A stretch of DNA of 6,840 bases from Desulfobacca acetoxidans (GTDB taxonomy: Bacteria; Desulfobacterota; Desulfobaccia; Desulfobaccales; 0-14-0-80-60-11), in contig DZCR01000134.1 in assembly GCA_022736495.1 (NCBI GenBank), positions 2,094 to 8,933 of the forward strand, written 5' to 3'. The notes under the pieces are model-generated. The model saw nothing but the letters and a program-made list of their open reading frames with translations, did not search any database and had not been told where the DNA came from. This document shows positions 1 through 5,310 of the stretch, piece by piece. The first letter of the stretch is position 1. Every line of letters starts with the position of its first letter. The position numbers were made by a program, and so were the translations under genes.

Positions 1-227
1 GTTCCCGCAATTTTCTTTAGCAAGCCGTCGGGCAGCCAATGGGCCATAAAACCTCCCAGAACTACCCCTAACAGCGTAACTATGCACAAAGCCGCGCCGG
101 CTCCCAAAAAGACGGATAAGGGCAGTCGGGTCTCTGCGACCATGGTCATAGCCGCCAACTGGGTTTTGTCCCCCATTTCCGCCAGGAAAATCGTCCCAAA
201 GGTGACCCAGAAGACCTTCCAATCCAT
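1..227 (-). CDS. GDT1/TMEM165 (UPF0016) family cation transporter, N-terminal part
   Basis: Partial gene: the first 75 codons are inside the window and the 3' part runs off the left edge. The product starts MDWKVFWVTFGTIFLAEMGD and carries the family signature E-x-G-D-K-T at residues 17-22, inside the first membrane helix. A second hydrophobic stretch (about residues 37-62) follows. The GDT1/TMEM165 family comprises inner-membrane proteins of about 190-230 residues with two such motifs, and bacterial members export Mn2+ (possibly exchanging other cations); the second motif would lie outside the window. The ATG at 225-227 is chosen because family members begin just before this helix, and an AGGA lies 12 bases upstream (240-243), a rather long spacing. 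The next gene upstream ends 93 bases away, so it may have its own promoter. The family call is strong; the transported ion is inferred from the family. Confidence 0.9.
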   Translation of the reverse strand, partial: MDWKVFWVTFGTIFLAEMGDKTQLAAMTMVAETRLPLSVFLGAGAALCIVTLLGVVLGGFMAHWLPDGLLKKIAG

Positions 228-263
228 AATTATATGAGTTCCTTTATTTTGTATCGTATTGTC

Positions 264-292
264 AGAATGACAGCAGGATATCTTTTCATTCT
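264..292. repeat. Small inverted repeat upstream of the GDT1-family gene
   Basis: AGAATGA (264-270) and TCATTCT (286-292) are perfect 7-base inverted copies separated by 15 bases, in the 93-base gap between the hydrolase stop and the transporter start. It could be an operator for a metal-responsive regulator or a weak RNA hairpin. No T-tract follows it, so it is not a standard terminator. A 7-base arm can arise by chance, hence the low confidence. Confidence 0.25.
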
Positions 293-320
293 ACCGAAAA
301 CGGAAAATAGAAAACCGCCT

Positions 321-1163
321 TTACGGCAGCCGGTAACAAGACCCTTCCCGGGCGGCGTCGATAAAGTGCAATTTGTCCAGTTTTGCTGCCATTTCCCGGG
401 ATAGAGCTACGATCTCTTTTACCCCCCCATCGCTGCGGCAGGGGTCATGATGCGTGAGAATAAGGTTCTTCGCCTCTGCCTGTTGAGCCAGAAACACCAC
501 CTCTTCATAGGTGGAATGTCCCCAGCCCCGGCGCTGCCCAATTTCTGAGGGCAGATACTGGGTATCGTGGATCAACAGGTCGCATTTCCGGCAGAATTCC
601 ACAAATTCCGGGATGCGCTTCCCCCGAGCCGCGCCCAGTTCGTTATCGGTGATGAATACCATGGTGTGCCGGCCCTCCCGGAATCGAAACGCCAACCCTC
701 CCTGAGGATGGTTGAGGCGCATGGCGTCAATGAGCACTCCATCCAGGTCCAGGGTCCCGTAGGCCAGGGTATTGAGATAATCGATCTTGGCTTTGAGGTG
801 GTCGAAGGCCACCGGGAAAAAACCGTCCCCCATATGGCTGTCGAAGACCCGAGTCATAGCCTGGAAGGCCGGGGGCCAGCCGTCTACGATCACCTTGGTG
901 GATTCGTGGTAGATGGGTTCAAAAAATGGAATACCCAGCAGGTGATCCCAGTGACCGTGGGTGAGGAGCAGGTGAAAGTGGCGGGAAAGATTATGCTCGA
1001 TCAGATGTTGACCCAGGAGCCGCAGGCCGGTGCCGCCGTCAATCACAACTCGTTGCCCGTTAGCTAGAACCACTTCAACGCAGGTAGTGTTGCCGCCGAA
1101 CTCCAGGGTTTGGGGGCCGGGAGCCGGAATTGAACCCCTGGTGCCCCAGAATTTAATCTCCAT
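321..1163 (-). CDS. MBL-fold metallo-hydrolase (PhnP/RNase Z-like)
   Basis: A 280-residue metal-dependent hydrolase with the metallo-beta-lactamase fold, of the type near PhnP, RNase Z and cyclic-nucleotide phosphodiesterases. Visible motifs: an N-terminal strand with FWGTRGSIP (5-13) and GGNTT (23-27); the metal-binding H-x-H-x-D-H as HGHWDH (69-74); H152 in LNHPQGG; D173 in ITDNE; HDTQY (199-203); GHST (215-218); and the final metal-ligand region THHDP (237-241). All expected zinc ligands are therefore present, and the enzyme should be active as a cytoplasmic phosphodiesterase-like hydrolase, but the substrate cannot be read from sequence. An ATG three codons upstream (1170-1172) abuts the AGGAG at 1173-1177 with no spacing, whereas the ATG at 1161-1163 sits 9 bases from it and gives the normal family N-terminus, so the inner start is chosen. 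It follows the DUF1786 gene by 65 bases and may be the last member of that operon or separately controlled. Confidence 0.9.
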   Translation of the reverse strand: MEIKFWGTRGSIPAPGPQTLEFGGNTTCVEVVLANGQRVVIDGGTGLRLLGQHLIEHNLSRHFHLLLTHGHWDHLLGIPFFEPIYHESTKVIVDGWPPAFQAMTRVFDSHMGDGFFPVAFDHLKAKIDYLNTLAYGTLDLDGVLIDAMRLNHPQGGLAFRFREGRHTMVFITDNELGAARGKRIPEFVEFCRKCDLLIHDTQYLPSEIGQRRGWGHSTYEEVVFLAQQAEAKNLILTHHDPCRSDGGVKEIVALSREMAAKLDKLHFIDAAREGSCYRLP

Positions 1164-1172
1164 ATGGTTCAT

Positions 1173-1177
1173 CTCCT
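1173..1177 (-). promoter_or_regulatory. Ribosome-binding site of the MBL hydrolase gene
   Basis: AGGAG on the minus strand. It touches the first possible ATG (1170-1172) with zero spacing but stands 9 bases before the second ATG (1161-1163). This decides the start in favour of the second one. Confidence 0.7.
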
Positions 1178-1188
1178 GCTGAGCGTGT

Positions 1189-1207
1189 CGTGAGGAGAAA
1201 CCTCACG
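1189..1207 (-). other. Intergenic hairpin between the DUF1786 and MBL hydrolase genes
   Basis: A perfect 7-base stem (CGTGAGG with CCTCACG, loop of 5) in the 65-base gap between the two genes. On the minus strand it is followed by ACACGCTCAGC and then the AGGAG of the next gene, with no run of T, so it is not a classical rho-independent terminator. It could be a processing or stabilising stem in the operon mRNA, or a modest attenuator of downstream expression. Function is inferred only from position. Confidence 0.4.
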
Positions 1208-1228
1208 TCCCACCGATGGCGTTCCTTG

Positions 1229-2287
1229 TCACCCATCTGCCAGATCAGCCGGATAACCTTCCTGTTCTAAAAAAGCCGCCACCAGACCGAAACATCCGGA
1301 CAGCATCATATCCCCAAACGGCGCCGCCATGACCCCGGGCCAACCTTGGGCCAGGCGCCGGCGGGGCCCAGTGATGACGGTGAAGGCAAATTCGCCTCTG
1401 GGATCAAAGTCAGGGGCATAGGCGCAGCCATGCCCCTGATCCTCAAAGATCTCGCTGTTGCTCAGCGTGCCTTGTTGAAAGCGCTCCAGATGAGAAAAGA
1501 ATTTCTCCGGACTCAGAAGCCCGGTATGATGTTCGTAAATACCCCACAAGCGCTTGCCCCGGACCAAGGCCGCAAAAGTGTGGGCATTGCCCGCGTTGAC
1601 CACCGTGAGCCCTCGATCCAGGTGTTCCGCAGCCTGGGGATCGAGGAGCGCCCCGCGGACCCCCGCGGCGCACGTGTCCATTAGCAGCACCCCGGGTAGC
1701 GCCCCGGCTATGGCGGCCATCCGGGTAAAGTGGCTGGGAGGCTGACGGTAGGCCAGGTCTGCCAGCCTGCCTCCCTGGGTCAGGAAATTTTCCCAGCACT
1801 GGAAACGAAAGCGCCGGTTGCTGCCCTGGGGGAAAAACCCATGGTCCTGCACGGCCACCGCAAAGTGTTTAGGGAAAGGGACCTCAAAGGCGGCCAGAAC
1901 CTGGCGCAGGGCCTCCACATCCACGTCTCCCAGGTTCAGAGTAACCGTCCCGGGAGGCGCGGTTTCGGTGAGGACCACGCCCCAATCTACCGGCGTCTCC
2001 AGGCGGTCGCTGAAGGTAAAAGCCGCCTGCGGCGTGGCATACACCGCCAGGGCGTGGCCCAGATGGTAGCGCACCGCCTGGGTCACCGCGCCGCCGCCCA
2101 TGACCCGGCCTTTCAGGAATATGGGCTGCCCCTGTCCGGTGTGACGCCGTATCCGCCGGCCCAGAACCTGGGTGGGCGCCGGCATGACCAGCTTAACGCC
2201 GTTTTCCACGGCTTGACCCGGTTCCCAAATGAAGATGTCCTGGGTGCCGCCGCCCACGTCTATGGCCAGGAGCGCTCCCTCAAGCAT
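1229..2287 (-). CDS. DUF1786 family protein (ASKHA-like phosphate-binding motif)
   Basis: A 352-residue protein of the DUF1786 family. Conserved blocks in order: DVGGGTQD (10-17), which resembles the phosphate-1 loop of the actin/sugar kinase/Hsp70 ATPase superfamily; ENGVKLVMPAPTQ (28-40); QDHGFFPQGSNRRFRF (147-162); MDTCAAGVRGAL (203-214); VNAGNAHTFA (230-239); YEHHTG (251-256); and ITGPRR (305-310). The family is sometimes labelled putative pyruvate formate-lyase activating enzyme, but no radical-SAM CxxxCxxC motif is present, so that label should not be used here. The ATG at 2285-2287 overlaps the end of the phosphorylase gene by 8 bases and puts the first strand directly at the N-terminus. 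A longer reading from 2401 lies wholly within the upstream gene and looks non-native (Cys, Trp and Arg rich). Coupled translation from the upstream gene is likely. Nucleotide binding is inferred; reaction and substrate are unknown. Confidence 0.88.
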   Translation of the reverse strand: MLEGALLAIDVGGGTQDIFIWEPGQAVENGVKLVMPAPTQVLGRRIRRHTGQGQPIFLKGRVMGGGAVTQAVRYHLGHALAVYATPQAAFTFSDRLETPVDWGVVLTETAPPGTVTLNLGDVDVEALRQVLAAFEVPFPKHFAVAVQDHGFFPQGSNRRFRFQCWENFLTQGGRLADLAYRQPPSHFTRMAAIAGALPGVLLMDTCAAGVRGALLDPQAAEHLDRGLTVVNAGNAHTFAALVRGKRLWGIYEHHTGLLSPEKFFSHLERFQQGTLSNSEIFEDQGHGCAYAPDFDPRGEFAFTVITGPRRRLAQGWPGVMAAPFGDMMLSGCFGLVAAFLEQEGYPADLADG

Positions 2288-3086
2288 GGCCACCGTCCCA
2301 TCGGGTCGCCGCATCCAGCACCAGGCGGGCGGCTTGATCCCGGGCCCGGCGAAACCGCTCCGAACGATAGCCCGGCTGCCATTGCAGGGTGCCCAACTCA
2401 TCGGAAACCACCAAGAGACCGGCTACCGGCACGTGCCGGAATCGGCCCACAGTGAACAAGGCGGCCATTTCCATATCCACCCCCAGGACTCCCTGACCCT
2501 GATAGTGCCGCACCTGGCCCGCCGTCTCCCGGTAAAAGCCGTCGGTGGACCACACCGCCCCTTCACGCCAGCGGGCCTCCGTTGTGTCCATGAGATCGCG
2601 CAGTACCCCGAACAGTCCCGGGTCTGGGGCCATTGGTTGGCCGTTCAGAGGATAATGCCGGGAGGTGCCTTCGGTGCTCACCGCCGTGCTCGGCAGCACC
2701 AAGTCGCCAATGGCCAGATGCGGCTGCAGCGAGCCGCACCATCCCAGGGCCAGGACCATCTGGGCTCCCAGGGCAATGAGCTTCTCCAGCACCATGACCG
2801 CATACGGCGCCCCTAAAGCCGGGGCCATGAGGGTAATGGTCTGGTCTTCCCAGCGTCCTTCCCGCAGGGCGCAATTGTAAATATAACGAGGCGGCTCCGC
2901 AGGTTGTATGAGGCGGCAGAGATACCGGTAGTCCGGCAGGGTGAACGTGAGAATCACTCGATCCGTAACCGGCATGTCCCAGGGTTCACGGGTCGGGTTG
3001 ATGATGGCTTTAGAGGCTGAATCGTTTCCCCGGATCAGCGGGTCAGGAGTCAAGAAATTTTCCGCGCCATCCTTCTCGCTGCTCAT
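2280..3086 (-). CDS. Nucleoside phosphorylase / nucleosidase superfamily protein (PNP_UDP_1)
   Basis: A 268-residue protein of the purine/uridine phosphorylase and MTA/SAH nucleosidase fold. These cytoplasmic enzymes split the glycosidic bond of nucleosides with phosphate or water. Signatures: GWCGSL (115-120) with the following IGDLVLP (126-132) and TEGTSRHY (138-145); VDMEMAALF (203-211), whose Glu206 should hold the ribose hydroxyls; and VVSDEL (226-231), whose Asp229 fits the base-protonating acid. About 40 poorly conserved residues precede the first strand (RVILTFTL, 43-50). The usual N-terminal PGDPxR phosphate loop is replaced by LPDYRY, so phosphorylase versus hydrolase activity and base preference are open. 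The ATG at 3084-3086 overlaps the dedA stop as ATGA and was chosen for that reason; the frame stays open to 3395 but only inside dedA. The next gene starts 8 bases before this one ends. Confidence 0.87.
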   Translation of the reverse strand: MSSEKDGAENFLTPDPLIRGNDSASKAIINPTREPWDMPVTDRVILTFTLPDYRYLCRLIQPAEPPRYIYNCALREGRWEDQTITLMAPALGAPYAVMVLEKLIALGAQMVLALGWCGSLQPHLAIGDLVLPSTAVSTEGTSRHYPLNGQPMAPDPGLFGVLRDLMDTTEARWREGAVWSTDGFYRETAGQVRHYQGQGVLGVDMEMAALFTVGRFRHVPVAGLLVVSDELGTLQWQPGYRSERFRRARDQAARLVLDAATRWDGGHA

Positions 3087-3694
3087 GCCGGCTGCCGTGC
3101 CCTTTTTAGTTTCCACACCAGATAGACTACCACGCCGATGAGACCCGCGACCACGAAATAGTCCAAAATATGGGTATATCGTTGAATGATCCACCAATTC
3201 TCTTTCAGCCGCATTCCCAGGTAAGTGAGAAAGCCGTTCCAGAGGGTGGCGCCCGCAACCGTAAAGAGAATAAACGGAATCAAAGACATGCGGGCCAGGC
3301 CCGCAGGAATGGAAATGAGATGGCGCACCACCGGGATAAACCGGGAGATAAAAATCGTCTTCCCGCCATGCCGGAAGAAGAATAATTCGGTCCATTCCAG
3401 GTGATGCCGATTGAGCAGCAGGTAACGGCCGTAACGCAGCACCACCGGCTCCCCTAACGTTCCCATACCGTAGGACAACAGGGACCCCGCGATGGACCCC
3501 AGGCTGCTGGCCACGATCACCGGCACGGGATCGAACTGCCCTGTGACGATTAGGAACCCGGCAAAAGGCATGACCAGCTCGCTGGGGATGGGAAAAATCA
3601 TGCTCTCCATGGCCATGAGTATGAAGATGCCGCCGTATCCCAAATAATGGATAAGCAGCGTATTATAGTGACAGAGAAATTCGGTCAATCCCAT
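3083..3694 (-). CDS. DedA family integral membrane protein (VTT/SNARE-associated domain)
   Basis: A 203-residue inner-membrane protein of the DedA family, whose members are implicated in lipid carrier and phospholipid flipping and in membrane homeostasis. Visible signatures are the re-entrant ESMIFPIPSE (30-39), glycine-rich SSLGSIAGSLLSYGMG (63-78), the FISRFIPVVRHLISIPAG block (115-132) with R118, P121 and R124, and GATLWN (148-153). Hydrophobic segments lie near residues 17-50, 57-80, 138-160 and 177-196, followed by a basic tail (KLKRAR) expected to be cytoplasmic. Length is typical of the family. It starts 4 bases after the pncB stop and its stop overlaps the next start (ATGA), so it sits inside a coupled operon. 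A GGAG inside the end of pncB, 12 bases upstream, is its only visible ribosome-binding site. Family membership is clear; the substrate is unknown. Confidence 0.94.
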   Translation of the reverse strand: MGLTEFLCHYNTLLIHYLGYGGIFILMAMESMIFPIPSELVMPFAGFLIVTGQFDPVPVIVASSLGSIAGSLLSYGMGTLGEPVVLRYGRYLLLNRHHLEWTELFFFRHGGKTIFISRFIPVVRHLISIPAGLARMSLIPFILFTVAGATLWNGFLTYLGMRLKENWWIIQRYTHILDYFVVAGLIGVVVYLVWKLKRARQPA

Positions 3695-3698
3695 GAAG

Positions 3699-5072
3699 TT
3701 AACTCTCTCCCAATTCCCGGAGCCGGATGTCCTGTTCCACCCCGGTTTGCAGCTTTTTAAGCCCAGTGCTCAGGCTTACCGGGTAGCGGGCCGGATCCTG
3801 GAGGGTCTTGTAGGTTGCGGGCAACCGGGCAAACTGGGCCTGGAAATAATCCCGGCTCGCCGGTAGCGCCGGCAACGGCCGGACCATCCGGCCGCCCGCC
3901 ATTACGGGCTCAAGCAACGGGTTGCCTTCCGAAACTGCTTCGTCCCGCAGGGCGATGACGTCCCGCTGCATGTTGCCTTGAGCGTCGAAAGTGCGCCAAA
4001 CCTGCTTTTTGTCCACTAAAGTCACCTTGCCGCTGGACAGCTTCATCACCGGCCGCTCGGCGTAGCGCACCAGTTTATAAGCAATATCGAAATAGGGGGC
4101 GTCTGCCGACACTCCCATCTTGGTGCCCACGGCAAAGGCGTCAATCCGGGCCCCGTCGGCCAAGAGCCGGGCGATTTTATCCTCATCAAAGCCGCCGCTG
4201 GCCAGGATGCGCACATAGCCCAGGCCGTTATCATCCAGGATGCGGCGCACTTCCTGACTGATGGCCGCCATGTCGCCGCTATCCAGGCGCACAAACTCCA
4301 GGCGCTGGCCCTTGGCCTCCATCTCTTTGGCTACGATCACGGCGTGGTGCGCTCCGAAAATATTGTCATACGTATCGATTAAGAGGGTGGTGCTCCCGGG
4401 GAAGTTCCGGGCGAATACCCGGAACGCCTCTATTTCACTATTGAAACTGGTAACGTAGGAATGGGCCATGGTCCCGAAAATGGGTATGCCGTAGATTTTT
4501 CCCGCCAGGACGTTGCTGGTGCCGGCAAATCCCGCCAGGTAACTGGCCCGGGCCACTTTGAGGCCCGCGTCACTGCCTTGGGTCCGCCTCAGGGAAAAGT
4601 CCACCAGCGGCCTGCCCCCGGCCGCGTAGGCCACTCGGGAGGCCTTGGTGGCGATCATCGTCTGGAGGCTGACCGCGTTGATGATAAAGGTCTCCGCCAG
4701 TTGGGCCTCCATGATGGGCGCGCTTACCTCCAGGATAGGTTCATCGGTAAAAAAGATGCTGCCTTCGGGCAAAGCCCGGACCTCGCCGGTGAAACGCAAC
4801 CCCTTCAGGTAGTCAAGGAAGCGGCTCTGAAAGCGGCCGGTGGAGGCGAGATAAGCCAGGTCTTCTGAGGTGAACCGCAGGGTTTCCAGGTACTGCAAGG
4901 CCTCAGCCAGCCCGGCGGCCACAAAGTAGCCCCGCTGGGCCGGATATTTGCGGATGAATAGGCTGAAGGTGGCCTCGCCCCGCATATCCTGGTCGAAATA
5001 GCAGGCTGCCATGGTCAACTGGTAGAGGTCCGTCAGCAGGGCCAGCCGTTCACCCAAGGGTTGTTGGTCCAC
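3699..5072 (-). CDS. pncB: Nicotinate phosphoribosyltransferase
   Basis: A 457-residue cytoplasmic enzyme that joins nicotinic acid to PRPP (with ATP hydrolysis) to give nicotinate mononucleotide, the entry step of the Preiss-Handler NAD salvage route. Motifs: TDLYQLTMA (14-22); EGSIFFTDEPILEV (103-116); FSLRRTQG (159-166); AGTSN (183-187); FGTMAHSYV (199-207), whose His204 fits the histidine phosphorylated in this family; LLIDTYD (230-236); VRLDSGD (261-267); SGGFDE (292-297); and VGTKMG (315-320). All phosphate and PRPP-contacting blocks are intact, and the length fits the roughly 440-490 residue bacterial class. The start is GTG (5070-5072): an ATG just upstream meets TGA after three codons, and GAGGAG lies immediately before the GTG. 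It leads the operon pncB, dedA, phosphorylase, DUF1786; a promoter candidate lies about 90 bases upstream. Confidence 0.96.
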   Translation of the reverse strand: MDQQPLGERLALLTDLYQLTMAACYFDQDMRGEATFSLFIRKYPAQRGYFVAAGLAEALQYLETLRFTSEDLAYLASTGRFQSRFLDYLKGLRFTGEVRALPEGSIFFTDEPILEVSAPIMEAQLAETFIINAVSLQTMIATKASRVAYAAGGRPLVDFSLRRTQGSDAGLKVARASYLAGFAGTSNVLAGKIYGIPIFGTMAHSYVTSFNSEIEAFRVFARNFPGSTTLLIDTYDNIFGAHHAVIVAKEMEAKGQRLEFVRLDSGDMAAISQEVRRILDDNGLGYVRILASGGFDEDKIARLLADGARIDAFAVGTKMGVSADAPYFDIAYKLVRYAERPVMKLSSGKVTLVDKKQVWRTFDAQGNMQRDVIALRDEAVSEGNPLLEPVMAGGRMVRPLPALPASRDYFQAQFARLPATYKTLQDPARYPVSLSTGLKKLQTGVEQDIRLRELGES

Positions 5073-5075
5073 GTT

Positions 5076-5082
5076 CTCCTCA
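5076..5082 (-). promoter_or_regulatory. Ribosome-binding site of pncB, overlapping an upstream stop codon
   Basis: On the minus strand TGAGGAG precedes AAC and the GTG start. The GAGG core is 5 bases from the GTG, which supports this non-ATG start. The TGA at 5080-5082 is also the stop of a short leader reading frame, so the two signals share a base. Confidence 0.6.
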
Positions 5083-5142
5083 GTGAGCCATATGGTGTGC
5101 CGGGACGGGGCCGCACGAGCCCGCGTTTATCCCCCGAGCCAT
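5080..5142 (-). CDS. Possible 20-codon leader ORF upstream of pncB
   Basis: From ATG at 5140-5142 the frame reads 20 codons (MARGINAGSCGPVPAHHMAH) and stops with the TGA embedded in the pncB ribosome-binding site, 7 bases before the GTG. Its position downstream of the only good -10 box suggests the mRNA could carry it. No convincing ribosome-binding site precedes its ATG, and an open frame this short in GC-rich DNA can be chance. If translated, it could couple or modulate pncB initiation. Confidence 0.2.
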   Translation of the reverse strand: MARGINAGSCGPVPAHHMAH

Positions 5143-5162
5143 GAGTAAATTCTTATCATTTT

Positions 5163-5168
5163 ATTATA
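5163..5168 (-). promoter_or_regulatory. Candidate -10 box for the pncB operon
   Basis: On the minus strand a perfect TATAAT lies inside the 12-base palindrome TTATTATAATAA (5161-5172), within an AT-rich island (about 5141-5210) in otherwise GC-rich sequence. No good -35 (TTGACA-like) is found 16-18 bases upstream. Because the box is palindromic, the plus strand also reads TATAAT (5165-5170), but no gene lies that way. Transcription would start near 5156, giving a leader of about 84 bases before pncB. Confidence 0.4.
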
Positions 5169-5210
5169 ATAACTCGGTGCTTTCTATATTTTTGGTTAAT
5201 ATTTCAGGAT

Positions 5211-5233
5211 AGCCCCAGGGGCCTCAGCGGGCT
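5211..5233. repeat. GC-rich palindrome downstream of tsaD
   Basis: GCCCCAGGGGC (5212-5222) is an 11-base palindrome, and AGCCC (5211-5215) can alternatively pair with GGGCT (5229-5233). It lies between tsaD and the pncB promoter region. No T-tract follows in the direction of tsaD transcription, so a rho-independent terminator is not supported. It may be a binding site or simply a stem in the tsaD 3' region. Confidence 0.3.
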
Positions 5234-5260
5234 TAATGAAGATAATGGGCCGGTGCAGAT

Positions 5261-5283
5261 GTAGGGTGCGTCCCGCGCACCAT
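5261..5283. repeat. REP-like palindromic element downstream of tsaD
   Basis: GTAGGGTGCG TCCCG CGCACC: a 6-base stem (GGTGCG 5265-5270, CGCACC 5276-5281) with a 5-base loop, preceded by GTAG. Short GTAGGGTGCG...CGCACC hairpins of this style resemble dispersed intergenic REP-like repeats known in many bacteria. It lies 30 bases past the tsaD stop. On the minus strand the hairpin is followed by CTACATCTGC rather than T residues, so it does not look like a terminator. Dispersal in the genome cannot be tested from one window. Confidence 0.45.
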
Positions 5284-5310
5284 AAAAATCATACACCAAT
5301 CATAAGGTGG

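Noticed and set aside
229..234. Minus-strand TATAAT just before the GDT1-family start
   Set aside because: It lies two bases from the ATG, so it would place the transcript start inside the gene, and there is no -35; treated as AT-rich ribosome-binding-region sequence.
228..320. yybP-ykoY manganese riboswitch upstream of the GDT1-family gene
   Set aside because: This riboswitch often precedes Mn exporters, but the 93-base gap is short and no GGGGAGTA-type conserved core or terminator stem is visible.
567..1067. Plus-strand frame of 166 codons
   Set aside because: It is antisense to the clearly recognised MBL hydrolase, shows no motif and has no ribosome-binding site.
321..1172. Start of the MBL hydrolase at the outer ATG (1170-1172)
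   Set aside because: The AGGAG abuts this ATG with no spacer; the ATG three codons later has a 9-base spacing and a normal family N-terminus.
1229..2401. 390-codon reading of the DUF1786 gene starting at 2401
   Set aside because: The extra 38 codons overlap the phosphorylase gene and have no family similarity; DUF1786 proteins start near the LAIDVG strand, matching the ATG at 2285-2287.
1730..2455. Plus-strand frame of 241 codons
   Set aside because: Antisense to the DUF1786 and phosphorylase genes; its Pro, Gly, Arg and His richness is typical of a shadow frame in GC-rich DNA.
2280..3395. 371-codon reading of the phosphorylase gene starting at 3395
   Set aside because: The first 103 codons lie inside dedA in another frame and look unlike any protein domain; the ATGA overlap at 3083-3086 gives a natural start.
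5211..5283. Rho-independent terminator after tsaD
   Set aside because: Two hairpins are present, but neither is followed by a T-tract in the direction of tsaD transcription.
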